This document shows, piece by piece, positions 1-5,108 of a stretch of 7,372 nucleotides of DNA. Position numbers and translations under genes: made by a program. The notes under the pieces are model-generated. The model searched no databases. It was given only the letters and a program-made list of their open reading frames with translations, and was not told where the DNA came from. This DNA is from a bacterium. GTDB lineage: Bacteria; BMS3Abin14. The stretch is from contig JALHUC010000145.1 of the NCBI GenBank assembly GCA_022865845.1, positions 1 through 7,372 of the forward strand, read 5' to 3'. Within the stretch, counting starts at the first letter, position 1. Each line of letters starts with the position of its first letter.

Positions 1-87
1 ACAAGTCGCCGTAACAAGTCGCGCACTCTGCGTTAAAACAATGCCGCTTTTATAGGAAACGCGCTTCTGACTTAAGATCTTGCCCTT

Positions 88-157
88 TCGCCTAGTCGCT
101 CCGTCGCCCGTTCGAGTTTTACCGATCATGGATTACCGATTACCGATCACCCGGTTA
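88..157. repeat. Heptad repeat array downstream of the MBL-fold gene
   Basis: Ten consecutive 7-bp units can be read in one phase. They begin with TCG-rich units (GTCGCTC, CGTCGCC) and pass without a phase break into CGATTAC/CGATCAC units around 123-150. It lies about 57 bp beyond the stop codon of the rubredoxin/MBL gene. The GATTACC-type unit recurs at 1072-1099 and 5109-5143. Confidence 0.75.
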
Positions 158-158
158 T

Positions 159-213
159 TCTCCGCGTCGTCGTGTCTCCGCGCTTGCCACGCCGAAGCTT
201 TAGCGAAGGCGGG
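159..213. repeat. GC-rich repeat-like stretch abutting a stop codon
   Basis: The octamer TCTCCGCG occurs at 159-166 and 175-182, 16 bp apart, resembling the 8-bp family at the right edge of the window. It is followed at 183-213 by an imperfect dyad in which CGCC and GGCG arms flank GAAGC and GCGAA. This second element ends directly against the stop codon of the rubredoxin/MBL gene at 214-216. It could act as a weak 3' hairpin, but no T-tract follows on the minus strand, so it is not called a terminator. Confidence 0.45.
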
Positions 214-936
214 TCACCGCTTCCGATGGTTTTCCCCCAGCAGCCCCTCCACCCCCTCAACCCATCCGGGAAAATCGGTGACGTAGTTATATCCACAGAC
301 CGTGTTGATCGTCCGACCGCTCAGTAGATCGAGAAGCCTCTGTCCGCCTGTTGCTGTCTTGCCCGCAGGCCCGAAGCGGTTGAACATCCGGACCCTGCCT
401 TCCTTCATAAAGATGTAATCACAAATAAAAAGAACATCCTCAAAAAGGTAGAAAGTAAACCCCGGTGTGTGGCCGTCAATAGGGTAAGCCTCAAGACCGT
501 TTTCCACGAACCCCCTATCAAAGGTGTTGTCGAAGACAAATCCCCGGGTAAGGTCGTTGTCTGAATCCAGCCTATGGATCCGGACCTTGGAACCCAATTC
601 AGACCTGTAAAGGTTGCTCGCTCCCAGGAAATGGTGGTGCGTAAAGATTATGTGATCGAGGGGTGGAAAAGTAGGATCGAAAGTAGAAGGGCAGTCGATC
701 ATAATGACGCCTGCTCCCGTATCGACCGTGTAAGCCGCGTGTTCAAGGCCAAGAGATGGCGATGAATTGAGCCTTGTGACACTGTCGTTTACAGGGGTCT
801 GAACCACACTGAAGCGCTCAGAACACTCTCTGGCGGTAATGAAATTCTTGCTGTGAGCACCGCAGAAGGGGCAGTTATCTGGAAGGTAACCAACCATATT
901 ATAGCCGCACACGAGACAGACGTACTGTTGTTCCAT
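214..936 (-). CDS. Rubredoxin-like / metallo-beta-lactamase-fold fusion protein
   Basis: A 240-residue protein. Residues 5-27 form a rubredoxin-like zinc/iron knuckle with C7-x2-C10-G and C22-P-x-C25-G. Residues about 60-235 read as a metallo-beta-lactamase fold: a strand ending in D81, the THHH block at 99-102, the GHTPG block at 155-159 and the strand ending in C172-D173. In the canonical HxHxDH motif only the first two histidines match (H100, H102). The Asp and the third His are replaced by L104 and G105, and the usual last His region reads GYNYVTD (215-221). H156 and D173 remain, so metal binding is probably altered or incomplete. The start at 936 is chosen over an in-frame ATG 42 bp upstream because GGAGG lies 6 nt before it. 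The architecture recalls rubredoxin-linked flavodiiron proteins, but there is no flavodoxin domain. Catalytic activity is unknown; an electron-transfer or sensing role is possible. It is probably cotranscribed with the membrane protein gene upstream. Confidence 0.85.
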   Translation of the reverse strand: MEQQYVCLVCGYNMVGYLPDNCPFCGAHSKNFITARECSERFSVVQTPVNDSVTRLNSSPSLGLEHAAYTVDTGAGVIMIDCPSTFDPTFPPLDHIIFTHHHFLGASNLYRSELGSKVRIHRLDSDNDLTRGFVFDNTFDRGFVENGLEAYPIDGHTPGFTFYLFEDVLFICDYIFMKEGRVRMFNRFGPAGKTATGGQRLLDLLSGRTINTVCGYNYVTDFPGWVEGVEGLLGENHRKR

Positions 937-987
937 GGGGAACCTCCGAAGAGCAGGTGTCAAGGTGTCTGGAGTCATAAATTCTGA

Positions 988-1106
988 AGGAGGAATAGGG
1001 AAGGAGGGAGGAGGAATAAGGCGCTTTACTTCATCCTACATCCTTCTTCCTTCTGGTAGAATCTGGTCCAGGGTTACCGATCACCGATTACCGATCACCG
1101 CCTTTT
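988..1106. repeat. Phase-locked mosaic heptad array, 17 units
   Basis: The spacer can be cut into 17 consecutive 7-bp units with no phase break. Purine units come first (AGGAGGA, ATAGGGA). Pyrimidine units follow (TTCATCC, TACATCC, TTCTTCC at 1030-1050). The last are GGTTACC, GATCACC, GATTACC, GATCACC at 1072-1099. The array occupies most of the gap between the stop codon of the membrane protein gene (1110-1112) and the start region of the rubredoxin/MBL gene. It contains no plausible gene; the short forward frame across it exists only because of the repeats. Confidence 0.75.
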
Positions 1107-1109
1107 CCC

Positions 1110-1721
1110 CTACTCATCTGACACTTTGGTGATGCCTATTGTTGCCCCTTCCCTGCCCTTTAGGAATGCATCCAAATTTCCCGAGACAGCAATTCTCGCA
1201 GTCAGAGGCCTTGACACCGGCAGGTCTTCAGTAACGCTATACCTGGTAAAGTGCAGGCCGTGATCGTTCCTCCCCCAGAAACCTGATCCTTTGACGGGTC
1301 CATCCCTGTAAAGCAGCTTGTCCCCCTCGAGCACCTCCAGGAGAACCTGCAATTCCTGCTCTATCTTACCGAAGGGGGCTTTCCCAGGTACGGATATCTC
1401 AACGGCATGATGGCCTACGTACTTATGGCCAAAATCAAGGGTGTATTCGCTCCGTCCTTCGGCCAGTTCCTTTACCGCCAGGGGGATGTACAGATCTTCC
1501 GGGGGGAATATCAGACTGAGAATCGGTCCCAACTCTGCAAGATACTTCCCCTGTTGAATGGGAGTGCGCAGAAGGTAGAATCCGATCACAACAAGTACGG
1601 GAAGGGAATAGAAAGCTACCGGAACGGTTACGAGGGGCCGCCATGAGCGGGCACCCGACAGGTACATAAAACCTACCAGAAAAAGAGGAGCGATTAGGTA
1701 GATGAGAAGCGCAATTGTCAT
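1110..1721 (-). CDS. Hypothetical two-helix membrane protein
   Basis: A 203-residue protein I do not recognise. Two hydrophobic segments are clear, about residues 3-22 and 31-51, joined by a short loop containing R25, W27 and R28. The remaining ~150 residues look soluble and beta-rich, with LDFGHKYVGHHAVEIS around 94-109 and an SGFWGRNDHGLHF stretch near 145-157. The likely form is a membrane-anchored domain, with its side of the membrane unresolved. The start at 1721 keeps the first helix intact but has no convincing Shine-Dalgarno sequence, because the bases before it belong to a heptad repeat array. An internal ATG at residue 19 has only a weak TAGG upstream and would cut the first helix. 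The rubredoxin/MBL gene follows 173 bp downstream, so cotranscription is possible. Function cannot be assigned. Confidence 0.7.
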   Translation of the reverse strand: MTIALLIYLIAPLFLVGFMYLSGARSWRPLVTVPVAFYSLPVLVVIGFYLLRTPIQQGKYLAELGPILSLIFPPEDLYIPLAVKELAEGRSEYTLDFGHKYVGHHAVEISVPGKAPFGKIEQELQVLLEVLEGDKLLYRDGPVKGSGFWGRNDHGLHFTRYSVTEDLPVSRPLTARIAVSGNLDAFLKGREGATIGITKVSDE

Positions 1722-1722
1722 A

Positions 1723-1813
1723 ATTCAGGATTGAGGATTTTGGATTGAGAATCAACAACTAAATCAAGTACCCAGTATCCAGTAGGAAGAGCAAAATACT
1801 GAACGTTGAATAA
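1723..1813. repeat. Heptad repeat array upstream of the membrane protein gene
   Basis: Seven-bp units in one phase: ATTCAGG, ATTGAGG, ATTTTGG, ATTGAGA from 1723 to 1750, then CAAGTAC, CCAGTAT, CCAGTAG from 1765 to 1785, then TGAACGT and TGAATAA to 1813. The low-coordinate end abuts the start codon at 1719-1721 and so replaces the expected ribosome binding site. The high-coordinate end touches the fxsA terminator hairpin. Confidence 0.65.
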
Positions 1814-1840
1814 ATGGCCGCCTGTAAATGGGCGGCCGTT
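1813..1840 (-). terminator. Hairpin terminator after fxsA
   Basis: Arms at 1813-1822 and 1831-1840 pair over 10 bp (core GGCCGCC/GGCGGCC, one G-U pair) with an 8-nt loop. On the minus strand the stem is followed by an A/T-rich ATTTATT stretch, a weak T-tract. It lies 70 bp beyond the fxsA stop. Confidence 0.6.
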
Positions 1841-1883
1841 CCTTTAATGGATTGACAGGAATGATTCAGAAGATTGATTTTTT

Positions 1884-1904
1884 GGGTACTGGTTACTGGG
1901 TACT
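1884..1904. repeat. Three heptads next to the fxsA stop
   Basis: Units GGGTACT, GGTTACT, GGGTACT in tandem, ending 6 bp from the fxsA stop codon (1911-1913). The array lies between that stop and the hairpin at 1813-1840. The complementary unit CCAGTAC resembles CCAGTAT/CCAGTAG in the array at 1765-1785. Confidence 0.8.
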
Positions 1905-1910
1905 GCTCTA

Positions 1911-2303
1911 TTAATACCTATGCACCGTCACCTGCCCCTGCTTCACCCTTTTCTCAAGGTAGCGTTTCACACCCACCTTGATCGCCTCTCTCGTGGGGGG
2001 AAAGATGAGCGCAAAGCCAGTGAAGTCGGTGATGAACCCGGGGGTTATCAGAAGCGCTCCGCCGACGAGGAGCATGGCCCCGTTGACGAGATCATCACCT
2101 GGAACGGCCCCCTGCTGCATCTTCATCTGGATATTGCTGACGACCCTGAACCCCTGCTCCCGGGCGTAGTAGGCTCCCAGGATACCTGTGAAAATGATGA
2201 TGAGAATGGTGTTAAGGGCACCAATCACTGAACCCACCTTGATGATGAGAAAAAGCTCAATGGCGGGAATAAGAGTAAAAAGAAGGAATAACCTGAAAAA
2301 CAA
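1911..2303 (-). CDS. fxsA: FxsA family membrane protein
   Basis: A 130-residue integral membrane protein of the FxsA family. The E. coli member is known from suppressing F-plasmid exclusion of phage T7; the cellular function of the family is unclear. The family pattern is visible throughout. A first helix carries P13 and E16 (about 5-22), a second helix runs about 26-46, and a G40-x2-G43 followed by A47-R48-x-Q50-G51 comes next. A third hydrophobic segment (73-92) contains the hallmark LLITPGFITD at 84-93, followed by G96 and F101-P-P-T-R105. A short basic tail follows. The start codon is TTG at 2303, supported by AAAGGAG ending 6 nt upstream; no ATG near it fits. It appears to be a single-gene unit with its own hairpin terminator. 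A perfect TATAAT at 2445-2450 on the minus strand is a possible -10, which would give a leader of about 135 nt. Confidence 0.93.
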   Translation of the reverse strand: MFFRLFLLFTLIPAIELFLIIKVGSVIGALNTILIIIFTGILGAYYAREQGFRVVSNIQMKMQQGAVPGDDLVNGAMLLVGGALLITPGFITDFTGFALIFPPTREAIKVGVKRYLEKRVKQGQVTVHRY

Positions 2304-2318
2304 ATTGAACTCCTTTGT

Positions 2319-2448
2319 TTAGTATTAATACTAGTAGAAGTTGAAGTAGATGTGGGAGCCTGAACCAACTGTGACCACTGAGCTGTGCTGCTTACAATCA
2401 CAGCATGGATCTTTCCTTCTACTTATACTTATACTCCTACTGCTATTA
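2319..2448. repeat. Inverted pair of 6-bp repeat blocks upstream of fxsA
   Basis: On the plus strand, 2419-2448 reads as hexamers CTACTT, ATACTT, ATACTC, CTACTG, CTATTA. The minus strand of about 2319-2352 reads CTACTT, CAACTT, CTACTA and GTATTA, the same family in opposite orientation. The two blocks flank about 65 bp of unique sequence. A perfect 12-bp palindrome, AGTATTAATACT, sits at 2321-2332 inside the first block. A long-stem RNA structure in the fxsA leader is possible because the blocks are roughly complementary. Confidence 0.5.
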
Positions 2449-2450
2449 TA
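2445..2450 (-). promoter_or_regulatory. Possible -10 element for fxsA
   Basis: The minus strand carries an exact TATAAT here, just after the terminator of the upstream transcription unit. The -35 region (TTTTTG at 17-bp spacing) is a poor match, so this rests on position and the -10 alone. It also lies inside the hexamer repeat block, so chance is a real alternative. Confidence 0.35.
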
Positions 2451-2468
2451 CTTTAATCATCCTCTACC

Positions 2469-2496
2469 AAAAAGAAAGGGCGGGTTATGACCGCCC
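2469..2496 (-). terminator. Intrinsic terminator of the ferritin-like gene pair
   Basis: On the minus strand a GGGCGG/CCGCCC stem (2491-2496 with 2478-2483) has a 7-nt loop and is followed by TTTCTTTTT (2469-2477). It is the clearest intrinsic terminator in the window. It lies about 180 bp beyond the stop of the second ferritin-like gene, with the heptad array filling the interval. Confidence 0.8.
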
Positions 2497-2513
2497 AAAG
2501 ATTGACTCGCTTC

Positions 2514-2660
2514 GCTCATGTTTCAAGTTTCATGTTTCAGGCTTTACTGATCACGGTTCACGAATCACAGCTCTTTCGCCAAGTCGCTCAGTCGCCCGCT
2601 CGGCATGGTTTTGCCAATTCTCCAGGATTCTGGATTCTGGCTCCTGGATGCTGTTTCCCC
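2514..2660. repeat. Phase-locked mosaic heptad array, 21 units
   Basis: Twenty-one consecutive 7-bp units are read without a phase break. They start with GCTCATG, TTTCAAG, TTTCATG, TTTCAGG. The middle has GATCACG, GTTCACG, AATCACA (2549-2569). TCG-rich units resembling those at 95-108 follow (2584-2597). The last are GATTCTG, GATTCTG, GCTCCTG, GATGCTG (2626-2653). Position 3 is usually T, position 4 usually C or T and position 7 often G. The array lies between the stop codon at 2674 and the terminator at 2469-2496. Confidence 0.75.
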
Positions 2661-2673
2661 CCGCGTCTGATCC

Positions 2674-3195
2674 CTAGTGCTCCAGGGATATCTCCTGAAA
2701 ACCCAGCCAGAAGCCGGTCCCCATGAGGGAATCCAGTTCGGCCTGGATGATCTGAACGTGACTTGCCTCGATCTCGATGAGACTCTGATAAAAGGCCCTG
2801 GCATTTTCGTCCCCGGCCTCTGCAGCCTGGGCTGTGTAGAACTGCACAGCTTTTATTTCAAACTCCAGTGCTTCTTCGAGAGCTCTGAGGTCATCAAAAC
2901 CTTCCTGGGCTTCCTCCGGTACATCGGGGAAGATGATCTTTTCCCTGGGTGTGACACCGAACTTATTCACCGCTTCTTCGTAAGTCATCCAGGGCTCATT
3001 GTTGGTCAACGATTCAAATACCGTCGCGATCACGCCCATGTGCTCGATCTCATCTTTTGCCAGGTGTTCGAACACTTCCTGCCCTTTGGGGTCCTTGCTG
3101 CTCTTCGCAGCGACCTTGTAGAACAGGTAGCCTTTTTTCTCAGTATCCAAGGCGATCTGGAGAGCTTCCACCTGGGCCTCTCTTTTTTCTGACAT
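2674..3195 (-). CDS. Ferritin-like diiron protein (rubrerythrin family, no rubredoxin domain)
   Basis: A 173-residue four-helix-bundle protein of the rubrerythrin/erythrin type. Diiron ligands fall in four helices: E19 (in a DTEKKGYLFY helix), E49-x2-H52, E113 (in EFEIKAVQFY) and E143-x2-H146. The two halves are symmetrical: E19 and E113 each precede a tyrosine by 7 residues, and each ExxH motif follows. There is no CxxC, so the C-terminal rubredoxin of classical rubrerythrin is absent. Peroxide reduction or iron handling is likely, with electrons from an external donor; this is inference. The start at 3195 is supported by AAGGAGGT 7 nt upstream. It lies 83 bp downstream of a paralogous gene and probably shares its transcript. 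The products share the fold, ligand spacing and an xxFP motif after helix 2 (88-90 here, 90-92 in the neighbour). Confidence 0.88.
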   Translation of the reverse strand: MSEKREAQVEALQIALDTEKKGYLFYKVAAKSSKDPKGQEVFEHLAKDEIEHMGVIATVFESLTNNEPWMTYEEAVNKFGVTPREKIIFPDVPEEAQEGFDDLRALEEALEFEIKAVQFYTAQAAEAGDENARAFYQSLIEIEASHVQIIQAELDSLMGTGFWLGFQEISLEH

Positions 3196-3278
3196 GCTTT
3201 CTACCTCCTTGCCCCTCCATTATGAACTTTTCAGCATCCCATCAACAATGGTAGCCTCTTAAATAGTTCATCAATAGC

Positions 3279-3767
3279 TCAAAGCTCTTTACGCAAGTTC
3301 AATAACAGCTCCAGATGTTTGATCTCCTCCAGGTGCAGCCGATGGAATATGTCCTTTCCCTGTTGGTCCTGGGTGGAATCCCTCAAAAAAGCGAAATAAT
3401 CACGTGCCCTCTCCTCGGCAAGGATACCGATATCCACAGCCCTGTGCGTGTCCTTCATGGACCTGGCAAACTCCACAGCCTTGTCGGGGGCGGGGAAAAC
3501 AGGTTGTTTTTCGACGCCCCTGAGGTATTCCGCCATCATTTCCTGATCCTCGTCCCTGTACCACTCGGGGGCGAACATGGGCTCGATCTCTTCCCTGATA
3601 ATTCTTTTGTGCTCTATCTCTGCCTCGGCCAGGTGGGAAAAAAGGTTCTTCACCCTGTGGTCCGTCGAAGCCTCGGCCACCCTTGAATAAAAGGCGTATC
3701 CATCGTCCTCCAGCTGAACCCCAAGCATGACCGCTTCATATGGACCGTATGCTGTTTTCCTCTCCAT
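3279..3767 (-). CDS. Ferritin-like diiron protein, paralogue of its downstream neighbour
   Basis: A 162-residue rubrerythrin-family protein without a rubredoxin domain. Diiron ligands: E20 (QLEDDGYAFY), E50-x2-H53 (AEAEIEH), E118 (LAEERARDYF) and E148-x2-H151 (LEEIKH). E20 precedes Y27 by 7 residues and E118 precedes F125 by 7, the same geometry as the gene that follows. Helix 2 and helix 3 are joined by an acidic/aromatic linker (APEWYRDEDQEMM, 66-78). The likely role is peroxide reduction or iron binding in the cytoplasm. The start at 3767 is supported by GGAGGA 5-6 nt upstream and a good promoter about 30 nt before it. It is the first gene of the pair. The proteins share the fold but differ in most positions, so the duplication is old or the genes were recruited separately. 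Confidence 0.88.
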   Translation of the reverse strand: MERKTAYGPYEAVMLGVQLEDDGYAFYSRVAEASTDHRVKNLFSHLAEAEIEHKRIIREEIEPMFAPEWYRDEDQEMMAEYLRGVEKQPVFPAPDKAVEFARSMKDTHRAVDIGILAEERARDYFAFLRDSTQDQQGKDIFHRLHLEEIKHLELLLNLRKEL

Positions 3768-3804
3768 AATGTTCCTCCTCCAGATACGTGTTTATGTACA
3801 AGTG

Positions 3805-3833
3805 AATATAACCACATGGGAGCATTTTATCAA
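3805..3833 (-). promoter_or_regulatory. Sigma-70-type promoter for the ferritin-like pair
   Basis: The minus strand reads TTGATA (3828-3833), a 17-bp spacer, then TATATT (3805-3810). The predicted start site is near 3798, giving a leader of about 30 nt before the ATG at 3767. It lies just downstream of the previous unit's terminator, as expected for a new transcription unit. Confidence 0.75.
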
Positions 3834-3848
3834 ATGAACAGATGGAAG

Positions 3849-3890
3849 AAAAGCGGTGAACCCCGTTGCAGGTACGGAATCACCGCTTTT
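3849..3890. terminator. Bidirectional-looking hairpin terminator
   Basis: An 11-bp perfect inverted repeat, AAAAGCGGTGA (3849-3859) with TCACCGCTTTT (3880-3890). An inner CCGT/ACGG pairing (3863-3866 with 3874-3877) is possible. On the minus strand the stem is followed by TTTTCTT, so it terminates the Fe-S protein gene ending at 3935. The flanking A and T runs would also let it work on the plus strand. Confidence 0.75.
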
Positions 3891-3901
3891 CTGTTGGTAA
3901 A

Positions 3902-3913
3902 TGTCTGCAGACA
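3902..3913. repeat. 12-bp perfect palindrome TGTCTGCAGACA
   Basis: A self-complementary 12-mer between the stop of the Fe-S protein gene (3935) and its terminator. No partner gene or function is evident; it may extend the 3' structure. Confidence 0.4.
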
Positions 3914-3934
3914 GCTACAGGCTTAAAGCTGCTC

Positions 3935-4816
3935 TTATGCTGCTGACTGTTCCAGGGTTCTTTCCTCAACGAAATCCCCCTTGATGCCGACCCGATATAG
4001 GGTCGTTGGAATATTGGCCCCGCTCTGCCTGAGTGCCTCCTGCGTCAACTGGACGAGGCCAGTACAGCATGGAACCTCCATGTAAACTACGCTGATCGAA
4101 TTGATGTTGTTCTCCCTGAACATATGGCTGAGCTTCTCTACATAGACCTGAGTATCGTCAAGTTTGGGGCAACCAACGAGGAGTGTCTTACCCTCCATAA
4201 ACCGGCGGTGAAAATCCCCGTAGGCAAAGGGTGCGCAATCAGCCGCAAGGAGCAGATCTGCACCATCGAGATAGGGAGCCTTGGGGGGAACGAGCATGAT
4301 CTGGACCGGCCAGTTGCCAAGCCTGGAAGCCACGGGTCCCGCCTGGTCGGCCGGGGGTGAAGCCTTGGGCGCATCAAAACTCTGGGACCGCGATCCCGGA
4401 CAGCCGCCCATTTTGGGAGTAAGCGGAACTGCAGCCGTTTCAGACCGATCGAAGCTCTGGGAAAGTGTCCCTGAACATCCACAGGCCAGATCCTCGACTT
4501 TATCGTCAGACGCTGCACAATCCTGCGTTCCAGCACCCGCGTCATTGTGACCGTGGGGAAGAGGATCCTTGCCCAGGTCTTTTAGGCGCTCATTGACAGC
4601 ACCTTCGTCATACTCATCGGCATCCCGATCTACCATTGTTATCGCGTCCTGGGGGCAGGAGCCAAGGCACGCGCCCAACCCGTCGCAATAGATATCGCTT
4701 ACCAGCTTGGCCTTTCCATCCACTATCTGGAGGGCGCCCTCAGCGCAATCGGGCACGCACAATCCGCATCCGTCACACTTGTCTTCATCGATCTGAACCA
4801 TTGTTCTGACTGCCAT
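3935..4816 (-). CDS. 4Fe-4S ferredoxin-type protein with CPKLDD/EVPCC C-terminal domain
   Basis: A 293-residue cytoplasmic Fe-S protein. The N-terminus is ferredoxin-like: C14-x2-C17-x2-C20-x3-C24 binds one 4Fe-4S cluster. The second set, C44-x5-C50-x3-C54-P, lacks one cysteine (L47 in the usual place), so it could hold a 3Fe-4S or modified site; I recall this CDGLGAC form from related ferredoxin-type proteins. A Gly/Asp/Cys-rich linker (about 88-160) contains C100, C112, C114, C139 and a duplicated short motif, CSGTLSQSFD (114-123) and CPGSRSQSFD (139-148). The C-terminal domain (about 170-285) has ADC194APF, GCPKLDD (215-221) and MEVPCC (246-251), conserved-looking cysteine sites of a domain I cannot name. 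Probable role: electron transfer or redox sensing, possibly donor to the diiron proteins around it (inference). The start is supported by AAGGAGG 6 nt upstream. It appears monocistronic, with a terminator on each side. Confidence 0.85.
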   Translation of the reverse strand: MAVRTMVQIDEDKCDGCGLCVPDCAEGALQIVDGKAKLVSDIYCDGLGACLGSCPQDAITMVDRDADEYDEGAVNERLKDLGKDPLPHGHNDAGAGTQDCAASDDKVEDLACGCSGTLSQSFDRSETAAVPLTPKMGGCPGSRSQSFDAPKASPPADQAGPVASRLGNWPVQIMLVPPKAPYLDGADLLLAADCAPFAYGDFHRRFMEGKTLLVGCPKLDDTQVYVEKLSHMFRENNINSISVVYMEVPCCTGLVQLTQEALRQSGANIPTTLYRVGIKGDFVEERTLEQSAA

Positions 4817-4830
4817 TTTATCCTCCTTGA

Positions 4831-4865
4831 AATCAGTAATCGGTTATCGGTAATCAGCTATCAGT
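4831..4865. repeat. Five heptads in the leader of the Fe-S protein gene
   Basis: Units AATCAGT, AATCGGT, TATCGGT, AATCAGC, TATCAGT in one phase. They begin 14 bp upstream of the start codon, directly beyond the ribosome binding site, and end about 30 bp short of the possible -10. If that promoter is right, the array is transcribed as part of the 5' leader. Confidence 0.75.
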
Positions 4866-4895
4866 AAAAGAACTTTATTCATCCTGCTTGGCTCT

Positions 4896-4901
4896 AATAT
4901 A
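4896..4901 (-). promoter_or_regulatory. Possible -10 element for the Fe-S protein gene
   Basis: TATATT on the minus strand, the same hexamer as in the ferritin-pair promoter. The -35 at 17-bp spacing (CTTTAT) is poor, which would fit an activator-dependent promoter. The predicted start is near 4889, about 73 nt before the start codon. Confidence 0.4.
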
Positions 4902-4960
4902 ACAACAAACCGGATTAGATAAAGGATGACCATGCTCAAAACGCTTGAAAACAAGGGTTT

Positions 4961-4976
4961 TTTGACCCTCGTCAAA
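4961..4976. promoter_or_regulatory. Perfect dyad TTTGAC-N4-GTCAAA, FNR/CRP-like operator candidate
   Basis: Six-bp arms separated by CCTC. The TTGAC-N4-GTCAA core has the half-site spacing of FNR-type sites (TTGAT-N4-ATCAA). Its centre is about 78 bp upstream of the predicted transcription start of the Fe-S protein gene, in the range used by class I activators. CRP/FNR-family regulators of nitrosative and oxidative stress are known in anaerobes. The identity of any regulator here is inference; no regulator gene is in the window. Confidence 0.45.
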
Positions 4977-5050
4977 TTGCAGCGCCCTTAGAGAACAAAA
5001 GTGAGCTATTGGAAGGTATTTTTATGGAAGTGGCAGATTGTAAAATCAAG

Positions 5051-5079
5051 TGAGCCCGGGAGATAACCTCCCGGGCTCA
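5051..5079 (-). terminator. Strong hairpin after dfx
   Basis: A perfect 12-bp inverted repeat, TGAGCCCGGGAG (5051-5062) with its complement at 5068-5079, and a 5-nt loop. On the minus strand the following bases are CTTGATTTTAC, a weak T-tract. It lies 62 bp beyond the dfx stop and closes the rbr-dfx unit. Confidence 0.7.
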
Positions 5080-5108
5080 AAATGTCTAAACGCTTTTTAA
5101 TTTTTTCC

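Larger units (their letters stand above)
2304..2673. other. 370-bp intergenic region: fxsA leader, terminator, heptad array
   Basis: From low to high coordinates it holds the fxsA ribosome binding site (2310-2316), a 6-bp repeat block on the minus strand (about 2319-2352), a small dyad GCTGTG/CACAGC (2382-2387, 2399-2404), a matching 6-bp repeat block on the plus strand (2419-2448), a TATAAT on the minus strand (2445-2450), the terminator of the second ferritin-like gene (2469-2496) and a long heptad array (2514-2660). No coding sequence is convincing; the forward frames here are open because of repeat periodicity. Confidence 0.7.

Noticed and set aside
88..213. Insertion sequence or attachment-site remnant at the left edge
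   Set aside because: Repeats are short tandem units; no terminal inverted repeats, target duplication, transposase or integrase fragment is seen.
1435..1758. Minus-strand 107-residue frame overlapping the membrane protein gene
   Set aside because: An alternative frame starting inside the repeat array; the product lacks the helices and reads as random sequence.
2405..2677. Forward frames (90 and 79 residues) across the intergenic heptad array
   Set aside because: They stay open because a stop-free 7-bp repeat reads through all frames; no ribosome binding site or family resemblance.
2677..3192. Forward 171-residue open frame opposite the second ferritin-like gene
   Set aside because: It mirrors a gene with complete diiron ligands and a strong ribosome binding site; the forward product has no recognisable domain and is a codon-phase shadow.
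4932..4991. Forward 19-codon frame with AAAGGA upstream
   Set aside because: A short frame with a passable ribosome binding site, but it is the only forward candidate, crosses the TTTGAC dyad and has no supporting promoter or conservation; probably chance.
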